Origin: Nocardia cyriacigeorgica
Lineage (GTDB): Bacteria; Actinomycetota; Actinomycetes; Mycobacteriales; Mycobacteriaceae
NCBI RefSeq assembly: GCF_005863245.1
Contig: NZ_VBUT01000011.1
Coordinates: forward strand, 124,001-188,000
Length of the DNA stretch: 64,000 nt
Direction of reading: 5' to 3'
A program made the position numbers and the translations under genes. The notes below the pieces were generated by a model, which was not told the DNA's origin, searched no databases, and saw only the letters and a list, made by a program, of their open reading frames with translations. This document shows, one piece after another, positions 16,809 through 25,013 of the stretch (position 1 is its first letter; each line of letters begins with the position of its first letter).

Positions 16809-18056
16809 ATGCCGGCTACCGGGACCGATGACGCGTGGGCCGAGGACACCGCCCCGCCCGTATCGCACATGCTCATCGACGACCGCTTCGTGCCGGTGGC
16901 CACGAAGTTCTTCGCGATGGTGCGGCGTCGCCGCCACGGTGGCGCGGCGCTCGCGGTCTATCTGGACGGCGCGCCCGTGCTCGACATCTGGAGCGGCTGG
17001 GCCGCACCCGGCCGGCGCTGGCGTGGCGACACCATGGCACTGGCCTACTCCACCGGTAAGGGCGTGGCCGCGACGGTGGCACATCGGCTGATCGAACGCG
17101 GCCTGCTCGCGCTGGACGAACCGGTCGCCACCTACTGGCCCGAGTTCGCCGCCAACGGCAAGGACACCATCACCGTCCGCGAGGTGCTCAACCATCGCGC
17201 GGGCCTGCAACGCACCCGCGGACTGCTCGACGATCCCGAGCGCATGCTCGACCACGACGCCCTGGCCGCCGCACTCGCCGCCGCCGCGCCCGATCCGCTG
17301 CGGATGCGCGCCTCCGGCTATCACGGACTGACCTTCGGCACGCTGGTGGCCGAGATCGCCCAGCGCGCGACAGGCAAGCCGTTCCCCGAGCTGGTGCGCA
17401 CCGAACTCGCCGAACCGCTCGGTCATGACGATCTCTGGTTCGGCGTCCCCGAACACCATCGGCCGCGCATCGCACCGCTGTCGCCGCGCCTGCATATCGC
17501 CCGCGTGCCGCTCGATCGGTTGACCGGGCTGACCGGATCGCTGCGGCCGCTGACCTCGCTGCGCGAAGTGATCTACGACGGCTGGGCCGAGATGAGCCAG
17601 ACCGAGCGCCCCTACACCGCGATGATGCCGGGCTGGAACGGCGTGTTCACCGCTCGCGCGCTGGCCGCGATGTACGGCGCGATCGCCAACGACGGACGCA
17701 TCGGCCGTCGACGGCTGTTGAAGCCGGAAACGACCAGGATGATCGCCAGGATGCCGGCCAACAGTCGCTTCGACTATGTGCTCGGCGCCCCGCCGCACCA
17801 TGCGCTCGGCTATCACCGCGGCATCGTCGGCGCCACGTTGACTCGCCACGCCCTCGGCCACTACGGCATCGGCGGCTCCGGCGCCATGGCGATGCCCGGC
17901 CTGGGTCTGTCGATCGCCTTCGTCACCAACCAGCTCGGCAATCACGCCATGTCGCTGGGTGATGGGCGGCTGCCGATGCTCGCTGCCGCGGCGGTTCGAT
18001 CCGCGCGCTCGGCTCGCGGTGCCGGTCCGGCCGAACTGACCGCCGCCGCGAGCTGA
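16809..18056 (+). CDS. Serine hydrolase of the beta-lactamase/esterase (class C-like) family
   Basis: This 415-residue enzyme has the SxxK nucleophile motif STGK (Ser81-Lys84) in AYSTGKGVAATVAHRLIERG. The family features VREVLNHRAGL and YHGLTFGTLVAEI (a possible YxN-equivalent tyrosine) follow. Near the C-terminus are HYGIGGSGAMAMPGLGLSIAFVTN, in the KTG-equivalent region. No signal peptide is visible, so a cytosolic esterase or lipase (LipL/EstB type) is more likely than a true beta-lactamase. AAAGGAG precedes the ATG. A GC-rich imperfect hairpin lies between this gene and the convergent DUF1801 gene. Confidence 0.85.
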   Translation: MPATGTDDAWAEDTAPPVSHMLIDDRFVPVATKFFAMVRRRRHGGAALAVYLDGAPVLDIWSGWAAPGRRWRGDTMALAYSTGKGVAATVAHRLIERGLLALDEPVATYWPEFAANGKDTITVREVLNHRAGLQRTRGLLDDPERMLDHDALAAALAAAAPDPLRMRASGYHGLTFGTLVAEIAQRATGKPFPELVRTELAEPLGHDDLWFGVPEHHRPRIAPLSPRLHIARVPLDRLTGLTGSLRPLTSLREVIYDGWAEMSQTERPYTAMMPGWNGVFTARALAAMYGAIANDGRIGRRRLLKPETTRMIARMPANSRFDYVLGAPPHHALGYHRGIVGATLTRHALGHYGIGGSGAMAMPGLGLSIAFVTNQLGNHAMSLGDGRLPMLAAAAVRSARSARGAGPAELTAAAS

Positions 18057-18128
18057 ACCGCTCAGCTGCCGGCGCGTCAGCGCGCGCTCAGGAGCTAAAG
18101 CCTCGGCGCGCGCCCTCGAGCGACAGCC

Positions 18129-18524
18129 TCACTGCGCGCCTTTGAGCTTGCGCCAGCCTCCGGCACGGTTGTTGGCGATGATCTGCCGGAACATGGCCAG
18201 CAACGCGGGCGCGTTCAGCGTTTCGCCCTCGTGAATCGCGACGGTGCGGGCGGTCTTGTTGTCGTGTCCGCCGGTGATGATGCCCTCGGGGTCGGGGACG
18301 ATCGCGCCGTCGTAGAGAAACACGTTCACATGCGTCCGCGCCGCCTGTAGCGCGCAGATATTGCCGTCGAGCACGAAGTACGGCTGCACGGTCCGCTTGA
18401 TCGTCTCCTGCACCTCCGGGTCGGCCGCGTGCACGAGATCGCGCACCTCCCGGCAGATCTGCTGCTGCCAGGCGGGCAGCGCGTCGATGTAGTCATCCAC
18501 GCGCGGATCGACTCGGTAGGTCAC
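18129..18524 (-). CDS. DUF1801-type (YdhG/YjbR-like) protein
   Basis: This is a 131-residue protein of the DUF1801 family, whose function is unknown. It shows the typical DDYIDALPAWQQQICREVRDLVHAADPEVQETIKRTVQP arrangement of helices, then the core YFVLDGNICALQ and THVNVFLYDGAIVPDP. No ATG is available in frame near the start. The GTG at 18524 is used since family homology begins there. The region upstream (18563-18578) holds a Motif II palindrome 38 nt before this start. Confidence 0.72.
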   Translation of the reverse strand: MTYRVDPRVDDYIDALPAWQQQICREVRDLVHAADPEVQETIKRTVQPYFVLDGNICALQAARTHVNVFLYDGAIVPDPEGIITGGHDNKTARTVAIHEGETLNAPALLAMFRQIIANNRAGGWRKLKGAQ

Positions 18525-18562
18525 CCCTCGATCACACCACGCACAGCACAGTCCGGTCAGCA

Positions 18563-18578
18563 CTTCCCAGCTCCGGGA
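18563..18578. promoter_or_regulatory. Motif II palindrome upstream of the DUF1801 gene
   Basis: TTCCCA-GCTC-CGGGAA differs from the perfect palindrome at one position. It lies 38 nt upstream of the GTG start at 18524 on the minus strand and 131 nt from the secreted-protein gene on the plus strand. Confidence 0.6.
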
Positions 18579-18613
18579 ATATCGGTACTGCAATCAGCGT
18601 CACATCGACTATC

Positions 18614-18636
18614 GTACCGTTACATAACGACACATT
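18614..18636 (+). promoter_or_regulatory. Motif I operator-like site upstream of the His/Gly-rich secreted protein gene
   Basis: GTACCG-N8-CGACACATT is the weakest of the five Motif I sites, with one half degraded. It lies 73 nt upstream of the ATG at 18710 and has the same orientation relative to its gene as the other four. Confidence 0.55.
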
Positions 18637-18709
18637 GATTGGGTCAGGCAGAGCCGAGGCCCAACTGCCGACCCGATGCGGGGCACTGGCACAACGAACG
18701 GAGCAGACC

Positions 18710-19060
18710 ATGAGCAGCACTTTCCAGCGGGGAACGGTCCGCAAGATCCTGGCCACCACCGCCCTCGCCGGCGCGCTGGCCCTCGTACCCGCCGCGGTGG
18801 CGCCGCAGATCGCGGCCGCGATGCCCGCTGGCGCGGACGCCAAGGCCTCCAGCCAGCGCGGCGACAGCCACAGCAGCCGAGGCAGCGACAGCCACGGGCA
18901 CGGCCACGGGCGTGGTTACGGTCAGAGCCGCGGATATGGGCAGGGGCGCGGTTACGGCTCGCACAACCATGGCGGGCTGCGCAACTCCTCTAGCACCACC
19001 GAGTCCGACAACAAGCCCGGCTACAGCAGCCGTTGCCACGGCGAGTGCGGCCCGGACTAA
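18710..19060 (+). CDS. Small secreted His/Gly/Ser-rich protein (hypothetical)
   Basis: This 116-residue precursor has a Sec signal peptide: TVRKILATTALAGALALVPA, with likely cleavage after PQIAAAM or nearby. The mature part is low-complexity and hydrophilic. It has HGHGHGRGYGQ repeats built on RGYG, and a tail with two cysteines (SSRCHGECGPD). The histidines could bind metal, but this is only a guess. The start at 18710 is set by the signal peptide. The TAA stop at 19058-19060 overlaps the TAG of the convergent regulator gene. A Motif I site lies upstream. Confidence 0.7.
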   Translation: MSSTFQRGTVRKILATTALAGALALVPAAVAPQIAAAMPAGADAKASSQRGDSHSSRGSDSHGHGHGRGYGQSRGYGQGRGYGSHNHGGLRNSSSTTESDNKPGYSSRCHGECGPD

Positions 19061-21555
19061 AACCTGGCAGCACCGCCGATCACGTCGATCGAGTCAGCGC
19101 CCCCGCGCGTCCGCCGCGGGCGCTGCGGTCGTTGTCCGGCCTCCTCGCGCACCCGTTCGGCCAGTTCGGCGGGGATATGGGCGGCAATCCCGTTGCGGGA
19201 GGAGATCATCAGCTTCTGCCGGATCCCTGCCACCTGCGCGTCGACCGTGCGGACCGAACTGTGCCGCCGGCTCGCGATGGCGCTGTTGGGCCAGCCGGCT
19301 GCGGCGAGGATGGCGACATCGCGCTCAGCCCGCGACAAGGTGTCCCACAGCCGCGACCGCGGCGGGGCCAGCTGCTCCCCCGGCCCGTCCGCACCCGACG
19401 GCCCCTCGCCGAAGGCCGCCGACGCCACCTCCATGGCCACCCGCAATTCGGCGGCGACCAGCGGCAACGCGGCGACCGCGACGCCCATCGTTCGGTCGAA
19501 CTCCTCGAAACTTCCCACCATGCGGGCGATCTCGGTGGCCATCGCGACCGCGGCACGCCGCTCGCGCTCGGCGCGCAGCAGCTGGGTCTTGGCGATGATG
19601 CGCGCGGCGACCGCCCAGATCGCGGTCCAGCTGTCGCTGGTGCGCCGCTGATCGGCCGGCAGTGCGTCGATCAGTTCCAGCGCTTCGCGGGCAGAGCCGT
19701 GTTTCGCCAGCGCGACCGAACGCGTGATCTGCGCCCAGGCCTTGGCCAGATCAGATCCGGAGCTCATCGAACGTTCCAGGTACCGCGCGGAACTGTCCAG
19801 GGCGGCGGACCGGGAACCGAGCGCGGCGCGGCACAGGGCGAGGAACATATCGCTGCCCTCCTCGCCCGCGTGATCGCCGGCGTCGGCGTATTTGCGGCGG
19901 GCCCGGTCCAGCACGCCGATGGCCCGCGGGTCCCGGCGCACGAGCATCAGCTCCAGCCCCCACGTCCATTCGACGGGAGCGGGCAGTCCGGTATCGGTGT
20001 CGATGGTGTCGCGCCACGGCACCTGCGAGTCCGAACCGGTCCGGCACAACGTCACGCATTCGTCGAGCAGCCGCGCCGCGTATTCGTTGCGGCCCTGCCA
20101 GATGGCATTCCACGCCAGCATCGCCGAGGCGCGCACGCGATGCCTGATGCCCTCGGGCGACGAGGTCCGGGCGGCCTCGAGCGCCCGCTCGGTCAGCCGG
20201 GTGACCGCCCATCCGCCGCATCGGATCGACGGAATCCAGGTGGCGAGCAGGACCGCGGCCGTTTCCAGGGCGACGACGGCGGTCTCCGGATCATCGAGTC
20301 CGGTGTCGATGGCGAGCAGGATGTTGTCCCAGGCCGTGCGCACCCAGTGCACCCAGGCCCGCTCGCGCGGACCGAACCAGTCGTCGGCCCCGACCACCAC
20401 CCGGTCGCGGTAGTAGCAGCGGTGCCGATCCGCCATCCGGGTCGCCTCGGCCGGATCCCGGCGCTGCAAGCGATCCCGGGCGAACACCCGCACGCTCTCC
20501 ACCAGATACCAGCGCACCGATTCGGCGGTCTGATGGGTCGACAGCAGCGAGCGTTCCGCGAGCCGTTCCAGCAGATACTCGACGGTGCCTGGCGCAAGCG
20601 TCTCATCGGCGCACACCGCGACGGCGTCGGCGAGCTCGATCCCGTTGCGCACCGAGTCAGCGCCGTCGGTCTCGTATCCGGCCGCGAACACCGACAGTCG
20701 TTCCAGCAGCAGCTTTTCCTCGGGCCCGCACAGGTCGTAGGACCACGCGATGACGTCGTACACCCCGCGATGGCGGTGCTCGTTGCCCACCCGCACACCG
20801 TGTGACCAGCGCATGCGTTTGTCGTCGACATCGCCGGTGAGTTCGGCCAGCACCATGGCCGGCGGCTGATGACGTAGCCGGGCCGCGGCCAGCCGGACGA
20901 ACAGCGGGCTGTGATCGACGTGACGGCAGATCTGTCCGGCGATCTCGAGCTGCTCCGGATCGTCGGGGATCGGTCGCCCGGTGCGTTCGGCGCGCTGCCG
21001 CAACAGCGCCAGCGACTGGCCGGGGGCCAGCGGCGGCACGGTGAGGATGTATTCGTCGATCCAGCCGATCGGTTCGCGGCTGGTCGCGAGAATGGTCAGT
21101 GCGGGCGCGGTGGCCAGCAGTTTCGTGATCACCCGGCCGACGCTGCGCAGCACGTGCTCGCAGTTGTCCAGCACCAGGATTCGCCGCTCGTCGGAGGCCG
21201 TGGCATCGGAGAAGGTGCTCATCAGCAGATCCCACTCCGAGGGATCGGTGCCGTCGGTGCGCATCACCGAGCGCACCACGTCCTCGTCGGCGAGGTGGTC
21301 GTCGCGTTCGACCTCGGCCAGCCGGGCCCAATACACCGGTTGACGCTGATCGTGCGGCATGCGCCGCAGGGCTTCGGCCGCCAGCCGGGTCTTGCCGATT
21401 CCGCCGGGTCCCACCAGCGTGATCAACCGCGCGTCACCGGCCAGCAGGTCCTCCAGCCGGGCCAATTCGGCCGTACGCCCGACGAATTCGCTCACTCCGA
21501 GGAACTCATGAGCGGATTCGGAGAGCACTCCGTCGGATACCGGTAACACGACCAT
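19057..21555 (-). CDS. AfsR/LuxR-like ATPase transcriptional regulator
   Basis: This is an 832-residue signal-transduction ATPase regulator. The N-terminal NB-ARC/AAA-type module has Walker A in LVGPGGIGKTRL (about residues 46-57) and Walker B in RRILVLDNCEHVL. A helical middle with tetratricopeptide-like content and a C-terminal LuxR-type helix-turn-helix (LSRAERDVAILAAAGWPNSAI, SVRTVDAQVAGIRQKL) follow. The ligand and target genes cannot be told from the sequence. The ATG at 21555 is chosen because the coding character begins there. Its stop codon overlaps that of the secreted-protein gene. Confidence 0.85.
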   Translation of the reverse strand: MVVLPVSDGVLSESAHEFLGVSEFVGRTAELARLEDLLAGDARLITLVGPGGIGKTRLAAEALRRMPHDQRQPVYWARLAEVERDDHLADEDVVRSVMRTDGTDPSEWDLLMSTFSDATASDERRILVLDNCEHVLRSVGRVITKLLATAPALTILATSREPIGWIDEYILTVPPLAPGQSLALLRQRAERTGRPIPDDPEQLEIAGQICRHVDHSPLFVRLAAARLRHQPPAMVLAELTGDVDDKRMRWSHGVRVGNEHRHRGVYDVIAWSYDLCGPEEKLLLERLSVFAAGYETDGADSVRNGIELADAVAVCADETLAPGTVEYLLERLAERSLLSTHQTAESVRWYLVESVRVFARDRLQRRDPAEATRMADRHRCYYRDRVVVGADDWFGPRERAWVHWVRTAWDNILLAIDTGLDDPETAVVALETAAVLLATWIPSIRCGGWAVTRLTERALEAARTSSPEGIRHRVRASAMLAWNAIWQGRNEYAARLLDECVTLCRTGSDSQVPWRDTIDTDTGLPAPVEWTWGLELMLVRRDPRAIGVLDRARRKYADAGDHAGEEGSDMFLALCRAALGSRSAALDSSARYLERSMSSGSDLAKAWAQITRSVALAKHGSAREALELIDALPADQRRTSDSWTAIWAVAARIIAKTQLLRAERERRAAVAMATEIARMVGSFEEFDRTMGVAVAALPLVAAELRVAMEVASAAFGEGPSGADGPGEQLAPPRSRLWDTLSRAERDVAILAAAGWPNSAIASRRHSSVRTVDAQVAGIRQKLMISSRNGIAAHIPAELAERVREEAGQRPQRPRRTRGGADSIDVIGGAARF

Positions 21556-21650
21556 ATGGACGTAAATTAGCCGATGAACCCCGGGGCGGAAGAAAATTTC
21601 GCCGGAGTACGCCGCCACCGGGCCCACGCCACGGTGCCCGTCGACCGTGC

Positions 21651-22229
21651 TCAGCTCGTCGCGCGGCTCGCATGCTGATAGTGCATGCCGACCACGGCGC
21701 TGTCGAAGGTCATCACGTCGACCAGTTGCAGCCCCGCGGCTTCGGGCCCGGTGTGGAACAACCGCACCCCGTCGCCGAGCAGCATCGGGTGGACGAACAA
21801 TCGATACTCGTCGACGAGGTCGTGCTTGATGAACGTGGACGCGGTCTCCGCGCCGCCGAACAGCACCATGTCGCAGCCCGGACGATCACGCAGCGCCGCG
21901 ACCCGCTCGACCATGTCCGCACCGATCACACTGGTGTTCCACGGCGCGGTGCGCAGGGTGCGGGAGAAGACGATCTTCGGCTTCTCCTTCCAGCAACGGG
22001 CGAAGTCCAGGTAGAACGGCGAGATCCCCGGCGCGGCATCGGCGGTCGGCCAGAACGAGGCCATAATCTCGTAGGTTTTGCGGCCGTAGAGAAACAGGTC
22101 GGCGCGGCGCAACTGGTCGAGAGACGATTCGCATAGCTCCTCGTCCACGACCGGCCAGTGGACCTCGTCATCCGGCCCTTCGGCGAAGCCGTCGAGCGAA
22201 ATCTGCATCCATAACGTCACGCTTCCCAT
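21651..22229 (-). CDS. Dihydrofolate reductase family protein (RibD C-terminal fold)
   Basis: This 192-residue protein belongs to the DHFR/RibD-C superfamily. It shows MQISLDGFAEGPDDEVHW at the N-terminus, LFLYGRKTYEIMASFWP, KIVFSRTL and DMVLFGGAETASTFIKHDLVDEYRLFVHPMLLGDG. These features suit NAD(P)H-dependent reduction of a pteridine- or pyrimidine-like substrate, but the family is broad and usually not the housekeeping DHFR. The ATG at 22229 begins MGSVTLWMQ. An upstream TTG in frame is less likely. Confidence 0.85.
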   Translation of the reverse strand: MGSVTLWMQISLDGFAEGPDDEVHWPVVDEELCESSLDQLRRADLFLYGRKTYEIMASFWPTADAAPGISPFYLDFARCWKEKPKIVFSRTLRTAPWNTSVIGADMVERVAALRDRPGCDMVLFGGAETASTFIKHDLVDEYRLFVHPMLLGDGVRLFHTGPEAAGLQLVDVMTFDSAVVGMHYQHASRATS

Positions 22230-22369
22230 TCCAGGCAACCCTCACTGTCCCTAGCTGTGCGACAGTGTGCATTGTTGCGCCGGGCCTCGGCGGCGCGCAT
22301 CGGTAGGAGCGCGACTATCTACCTAGGTAGAAGCGGCCTCGGTCGTTGCCCGCCCGCTGCTTACGCGGA

Positions 22370-23218
22370 CTACAGCAGGCCGGCACTGCCGCTGGGCAGC
22401 GACAGCCCGAACGGCAGGCCGGGAATGTGCGGTCCCGGCTGCGCGGGTCCGCCGTCGAACAGGTCGGTATCGCAGTGCGCGCCTTGCTGCCACGGTGCAC
22501 AGGGCGGATCGGCGTCGTCGTGCGGCTCCGGTGCGGGCGTGTTCGGGAAGAACGGGCTGAACGGGTAGCCAGGGTCGGGGAAGGGCCAGCGGTCGTTGTG
22601 CCAGCCGTCGTTCGGGTCGTGCGGGTGAATGGGATCGGCGGGCGCGGGCTGACCGGTGCCGGGAGCGTCGGGAGTATCAGGTGGCGAGGGCAACTGTGGC
22701 GTCTCACCCGCTCCGGGGAGTGTGCCGATACCGGAATCCCCGCCCAGATCAGGAAGGCTCGGAAGGCCCGGATCCGGTGTACTGCCGCCGAAACCGCCGT
22801 CATTGAGGCCACCGCCGAAACCGCCGTCACCGAGGCCGCCGCCGAAGCCACTGTCACCGCCGATGCCACTGTCACCGCCGAAGCCACCGTCACCGCCGAT
22901 GCCGCCGTCACCGAAGCCACCACCGATTCCCGAGTCGGCACCGACTCCGCCGCTGGAGCCTCCGTCGCTGACTCCGCCGCTCGTGCCCCCATCGCTTACT
23001 CCGCCGCTGGTGCCGCCGTCGGTGGTCGCGCCACCGGTGTCACTGACGAATTCGACTCCCGTACCGGAGCCGTCGACGGACTCGAGCACCACCGCGGAGG
23101 CGGGTGCGGCGGCCAGGCTCGCGACGGCCGCCGGGCCGAGCGCGAGCGCCGCCGCGATCGCGGCGCCTGCCAGCCATGCCGGCGTCCGGCGGGTTCCTGT
23201 GAACGCTCGCATCGCCAT
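22370..23218 (-). CDS. Secreted Gly/Asp-rich low-complexity protein (hypothetical)
   Basis: This precursor of about 282 residues has a signal peptide: RRTPAWLAGAAIAAALALGP, with likely cleavage after PASA. An extended repeat region of GGxGDGG, GGFGGD and GGVSDGG units covers roughly residues 60-150. A Pro/Asp-rich tail with two cysteines (PPCAPWQQGAHCDTDLFDG) follows. The DNA of the repeat region (about 22780-23040) is made of imperfect tandem units, so length may vary between strains. ATG codons at 23218 and 23212 and a GTG at 23221 are all possible; GAGGAACGGAG lies upstream. Motif I lies 60 nt upstream. Surface exposure is likely but the function is unknown. Confidence 0.72.
   Translation of the reverse strand: MAMRAFTGTRRTPAWLAGAAIAAALALGPAAVASLAAAPASAVVLESVDGSGTGVEFVSDTGGATTDGGTSGGVSDGGTSGGVSDGGSSGGVGADSGIGGGFGDGGIGGDGGFGGDSGIGGDSGFGGGLGDGGFGGGLNDGGFGGSTPDPGLPSLPDLGGDSGIGTLPGAGETPQLPSPPDTPDAPGTGQPAPADPIHPHDPNDGWHNDRWPFPDPGYPFSPFFPNTPAPEPHDDADPPCAPWQQGAHCDTDLFDGGPAQPGPHIPGLPFGLSLPSGSAGLL
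22780..23040. repeat. Imperfect tandem repeats encoding Gly/Asp-rich units
   Basis: Short GC-rich units of about 15-30 bp (read on the plus strand, variants of CCGCCGTCACCGAAGCCACC) recur through this interval inside the secreted Gly/Asp-rich gene. They encode GGxGDGG and GGVSDGG blocks. Such tracts are prone to slippage. Confidence 0.6.
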
Positions 23219-23278
23219 CACTCCGTTCCTCGCTGATCGGGATCTTGCCTGACCGACAGCCCATCGTTGTCGCCATTC

Positions 23279-23301
23279 AATGTACCGTTAGTTAGCGGCA
23301 C
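23279..23301 (-). promoter_or_regulatory. Motif I operator-like site upstream of the Gly/Asp-rich secreted protein gene
   Basis: Read towards the gene the site is GTGCCG-N8-CGGTACATT, 60 nt upstream of the start at 23218. The TACATT within it would also serve as an actinobacterial -10 element (TANNNT), so a bound repressor could block RNA polymerase. Confidence 0.65.
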
Positions 23302-23397
23302 ATTAGTTCGCGAAGAACTACCATGGGTGGGAAATCAGCAGGTGAAAGCGGGAGTTCGAGTGTTCGTAGCGTGCGGGACCTCAGGTCACCGGGCGGC

Positions 23398-24120
23398 TCA
23401 GAGCTCGGCGAGTTCGGTGTCCTCGTCGAAATACCGCGCGACGAACCGGTTCACCAGCTCACCCGCGACCTGCCCCGGCACCACCTTGGCGATATCGAGG
23501 CTCTCGGTGAGCTCCGCGCGATCGGCGCCCGACCGCTCGGACTGCTGATACGCCTGCCAGGCCGTGCGGTGGAACAGTCCGACGAAGCGGCGGGCGATGC
23601 GGTCGGCGTCGGTGCGCAGTTTCTCCAGCTCGGCCAGCATGTCGTCGACCGGAATCCCGGCCGCCTCCATCTGTTCGAGAACACCGATGAGCTTGCGGTC
23701 GGCCGGGCGATAGGTGCTGGCGTCGACGGGTTCGTACAGCCCGGCCGCGACGACGCGGGCCAGGCCGTTGGGAACGGTGCTGTAGCGCTGGGCCAGCTCG
23801 GTCGCCGGGATGGTTTCCTCGGTCGCCGCGCTCGCCGCGGACTCGGTCGCGTCCTCGCTCACCCCGAGGACGTCACCGAGATCGTCACCGCGGTCCCAAG
23901 CCGCGAGCAACTCCTTGATGCCGTTGAGTTTGATGCCACGATCGAGCAGCCGGCTGATGGTGCGGACCCGGTTCAGGTGCTCGGCGCCGTAGAACCCGGT
24001 GCGGCCCTTGACCCGAGGCGGTGGCAGCACCCCGCGCTCGTGGTAGACCCGCAGGCTGCGCACCGTGGTGCCGGCCTCGCGAGCAAGCTCGTCGATCGTG
24101 TACTCCACACGCCCAGCCAT
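23398..24120 (-). CDS. MerR-family transcriptional regulator
   Basis: This 240-residue regulator has an N-terminal winged-helix MerR domain: YTIDELAREAGTTVRSLRVYHERGVLPPP, RTGFYGAEHLNRVRTISRLLDRGIKLNGIKELL. A C-terminal effector domain of about 150 residues follows, without the cysteines of metal-sensing MerR proteins. The inducer is unknown. The ATG at 24120 is the natural start of the HTH domain. It lies upstream of, and is read towards, the secreted Gly/Asp-rich protein gene on the same strand, but a gap of about 180 bp with its own operator separates them. Confidence 0.88.
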   Translation of the reverse strand: MAGRVEYTIDELAREAGTTVRSLRVYHERGVLPPPRVKGRTGFYGAEHLNRVRTISRLLDRGIKLNGIKELLAAWDRGDDLGDVLGVSEDATESAASAATEETIPATELAQRYSTVPNGLARVVAAGLYEPVDASTYRPADRKLIGVLEQMEAAGIPVDDMLAELEKLRTDADRIARRFVGLFHRTAWQAYQQSERSGADRAELTESLDIAKVVPGQVAGELVNRFVARYFDEDTELAEL

Positions 24121-24181
24121 ACATCAAGGAAACCACATCCGGGCGTGTCGGAGCGGGCGCGGATGGGCGCGGCGCGTCCGC

Positions 24182-24478
24182 TCAGGCGCCCTGATGACCC
24201 CAGGACCTGCGGCGGGCCGCGGCCCTGCGCTCGTCTTCGGACATGCCGCCCCAGATGCCGTACGGCTCGCTGACGGCCAGCGCGTAGTTGCGGCACTGGG
24301 CCAGGACGGGGCAGCTGTCGCAGATCTGCTTGGCCCGTCGTACCCGTGCGGCGCGGGCCCGGCCGCGTTCGCCGTCCGGGTGGAAGAACACCGCCGATTC
24401 CACCCCGCGGCAGGATCCGCGCAGTTGCCAATCCCAGGCGTATGCGGCCGGGATGGTGCGCTCGATCACGGTGGACAT
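24182..24478 (-). CDS. WhiB-family [4Fe-4S] transcriptional regulator (WhiB3-like)
   Basis: This 98-residue protein has the four iron-sulfur cysteines in the order SCRG ... ICDSCPVLAQC. The WhiB signature EPYGIWGGMSEDER and a basic C-terminal tail (RRAAARRRSW) follow. The stretch WQLRGSCRG ... FFHPDGERGRAR matches WhiB3 better than WhiB1, 2, 4 or 6 as I recall them. WhiB proteins act with the primary sigma factor and sense redox or nitric oxide. The ATG at 24478 is chosen; a longer reading adds unrelated residues. A Motif II palindrome lies 48 nt upstream. Confidence 0.9.
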   Translation of the reverse strand: MSTVIERTIPAAYAWDWQLRGSCRGVESAVFFHPDGERGRARAARVRRAKQICDSCPVLAQCRNYALAVSEPYGIWGGMSEDERRAAARRRSWGHQGA

Positions 24479-24526
24479 ACCTGGACTCCTCATGGTGCGA
24501 GTTCGTGCCGGAGTCAGCCTAAATTC

Positions 24527-24542
24527 TCCCCAGATGTGGGAA
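24527..24542. promoter_or_regulatory. Motif II palindrome upstream of the whiB3-like gene
   Basis: TCCCCA-GATG-TGGGAA, one mismatch from the perfect form, lies 48 nt upstream of the whiB3-like start at 24478. On the minus strand a TAGGCT that could be a -10 element follows within a few bases. Confidence 0.65.
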
Positions 24543-24629
24543 CCGTCACTCGATCGGGGCCCGGCGTCCTTCCCGCCCATGGCAATTCGAGCGGGCCGAC
24601 GTGCGGTATCGCGCGCCTATTCTTCGGGT

Positions 24630-25004
24630 ATGACCGATTCGCCGGGGCTTCGGATCAGTGTCGCCGAGCGCGAACGCGCCCTGCGGGAGCTCACCCATCA
24701 TCTGGGAACCGGCAGGCTGAGCCTGGACGAGTTCGAGATCCGCAGCGCCGCGGTGGCGGCGGCCGACCGGCCCGAGCACTTGGCCGAGCTGTTCACCGAT
24801 CTGCCCGGTGCCGTGCCGGATTCCGTTCCACTCGGCCCGCCGCCGAGTCCGTTGCCGGCGGTCGGCGCGGGCACGGTCGTCGTGCTCGGTGTGCTGGCCG
24901 CGCTGGTCTTCGGCAGCTGGTGGTTGTTGCTGCTGCCGATCGCGGCGGGTATCGCGGCCGGGGTGATCCTGCGACGCCTACCGTCTAAGCGCGCGACGAG
25001 CTGA
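24630..25004 (+). CDS. DUF1707 (SHOCT-like) membrane protein
   Basis: This 124-residue protein begins with the DUF1707 domain (LRISVAERERALRELTHHLGTGRLSLDEFEIRSAAVAAAD), common in actinobacteria and of unknown function. A Pro-rich linker and two adjacent hydrophobic segments (VGAGTVVVLGVLAALVFG and WWLLLLPIAAGIAAGVIL) follow, probably a membrane hairpin, then a basic C-terminus. The ATG at 24630 begins the family homology. Its stop lies only 9 nt before the stop of the convergent pknG. Confidence 0.8.
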   Translation: MTDSPGLRISVAERERALRELTHHLGTGRLSLDEFEIRSAAVAAADRPEHLAELFTDLPGAVPDSVPLGPPPSPLPAVGAGTVVVLGVLAALVFGSWWLLLLPIAAGIAAGVILRRLPSKRATS

Positions 25005-25013
25005 GACCGCGGT

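Noticed and set aside
16809..18056. A true beta-lactamase
   Set aside because: There is no signal peptide and no clear YxN/KTG pair. The SxxK motif is shared by many cytosolic esterases.
23325..23340. A tenth Motif II site (GGGTGGGAA at about 23330)
   Set aside because: Only one arm is present and it lies beyond the Motif I site, not at promoter distance of a second start.
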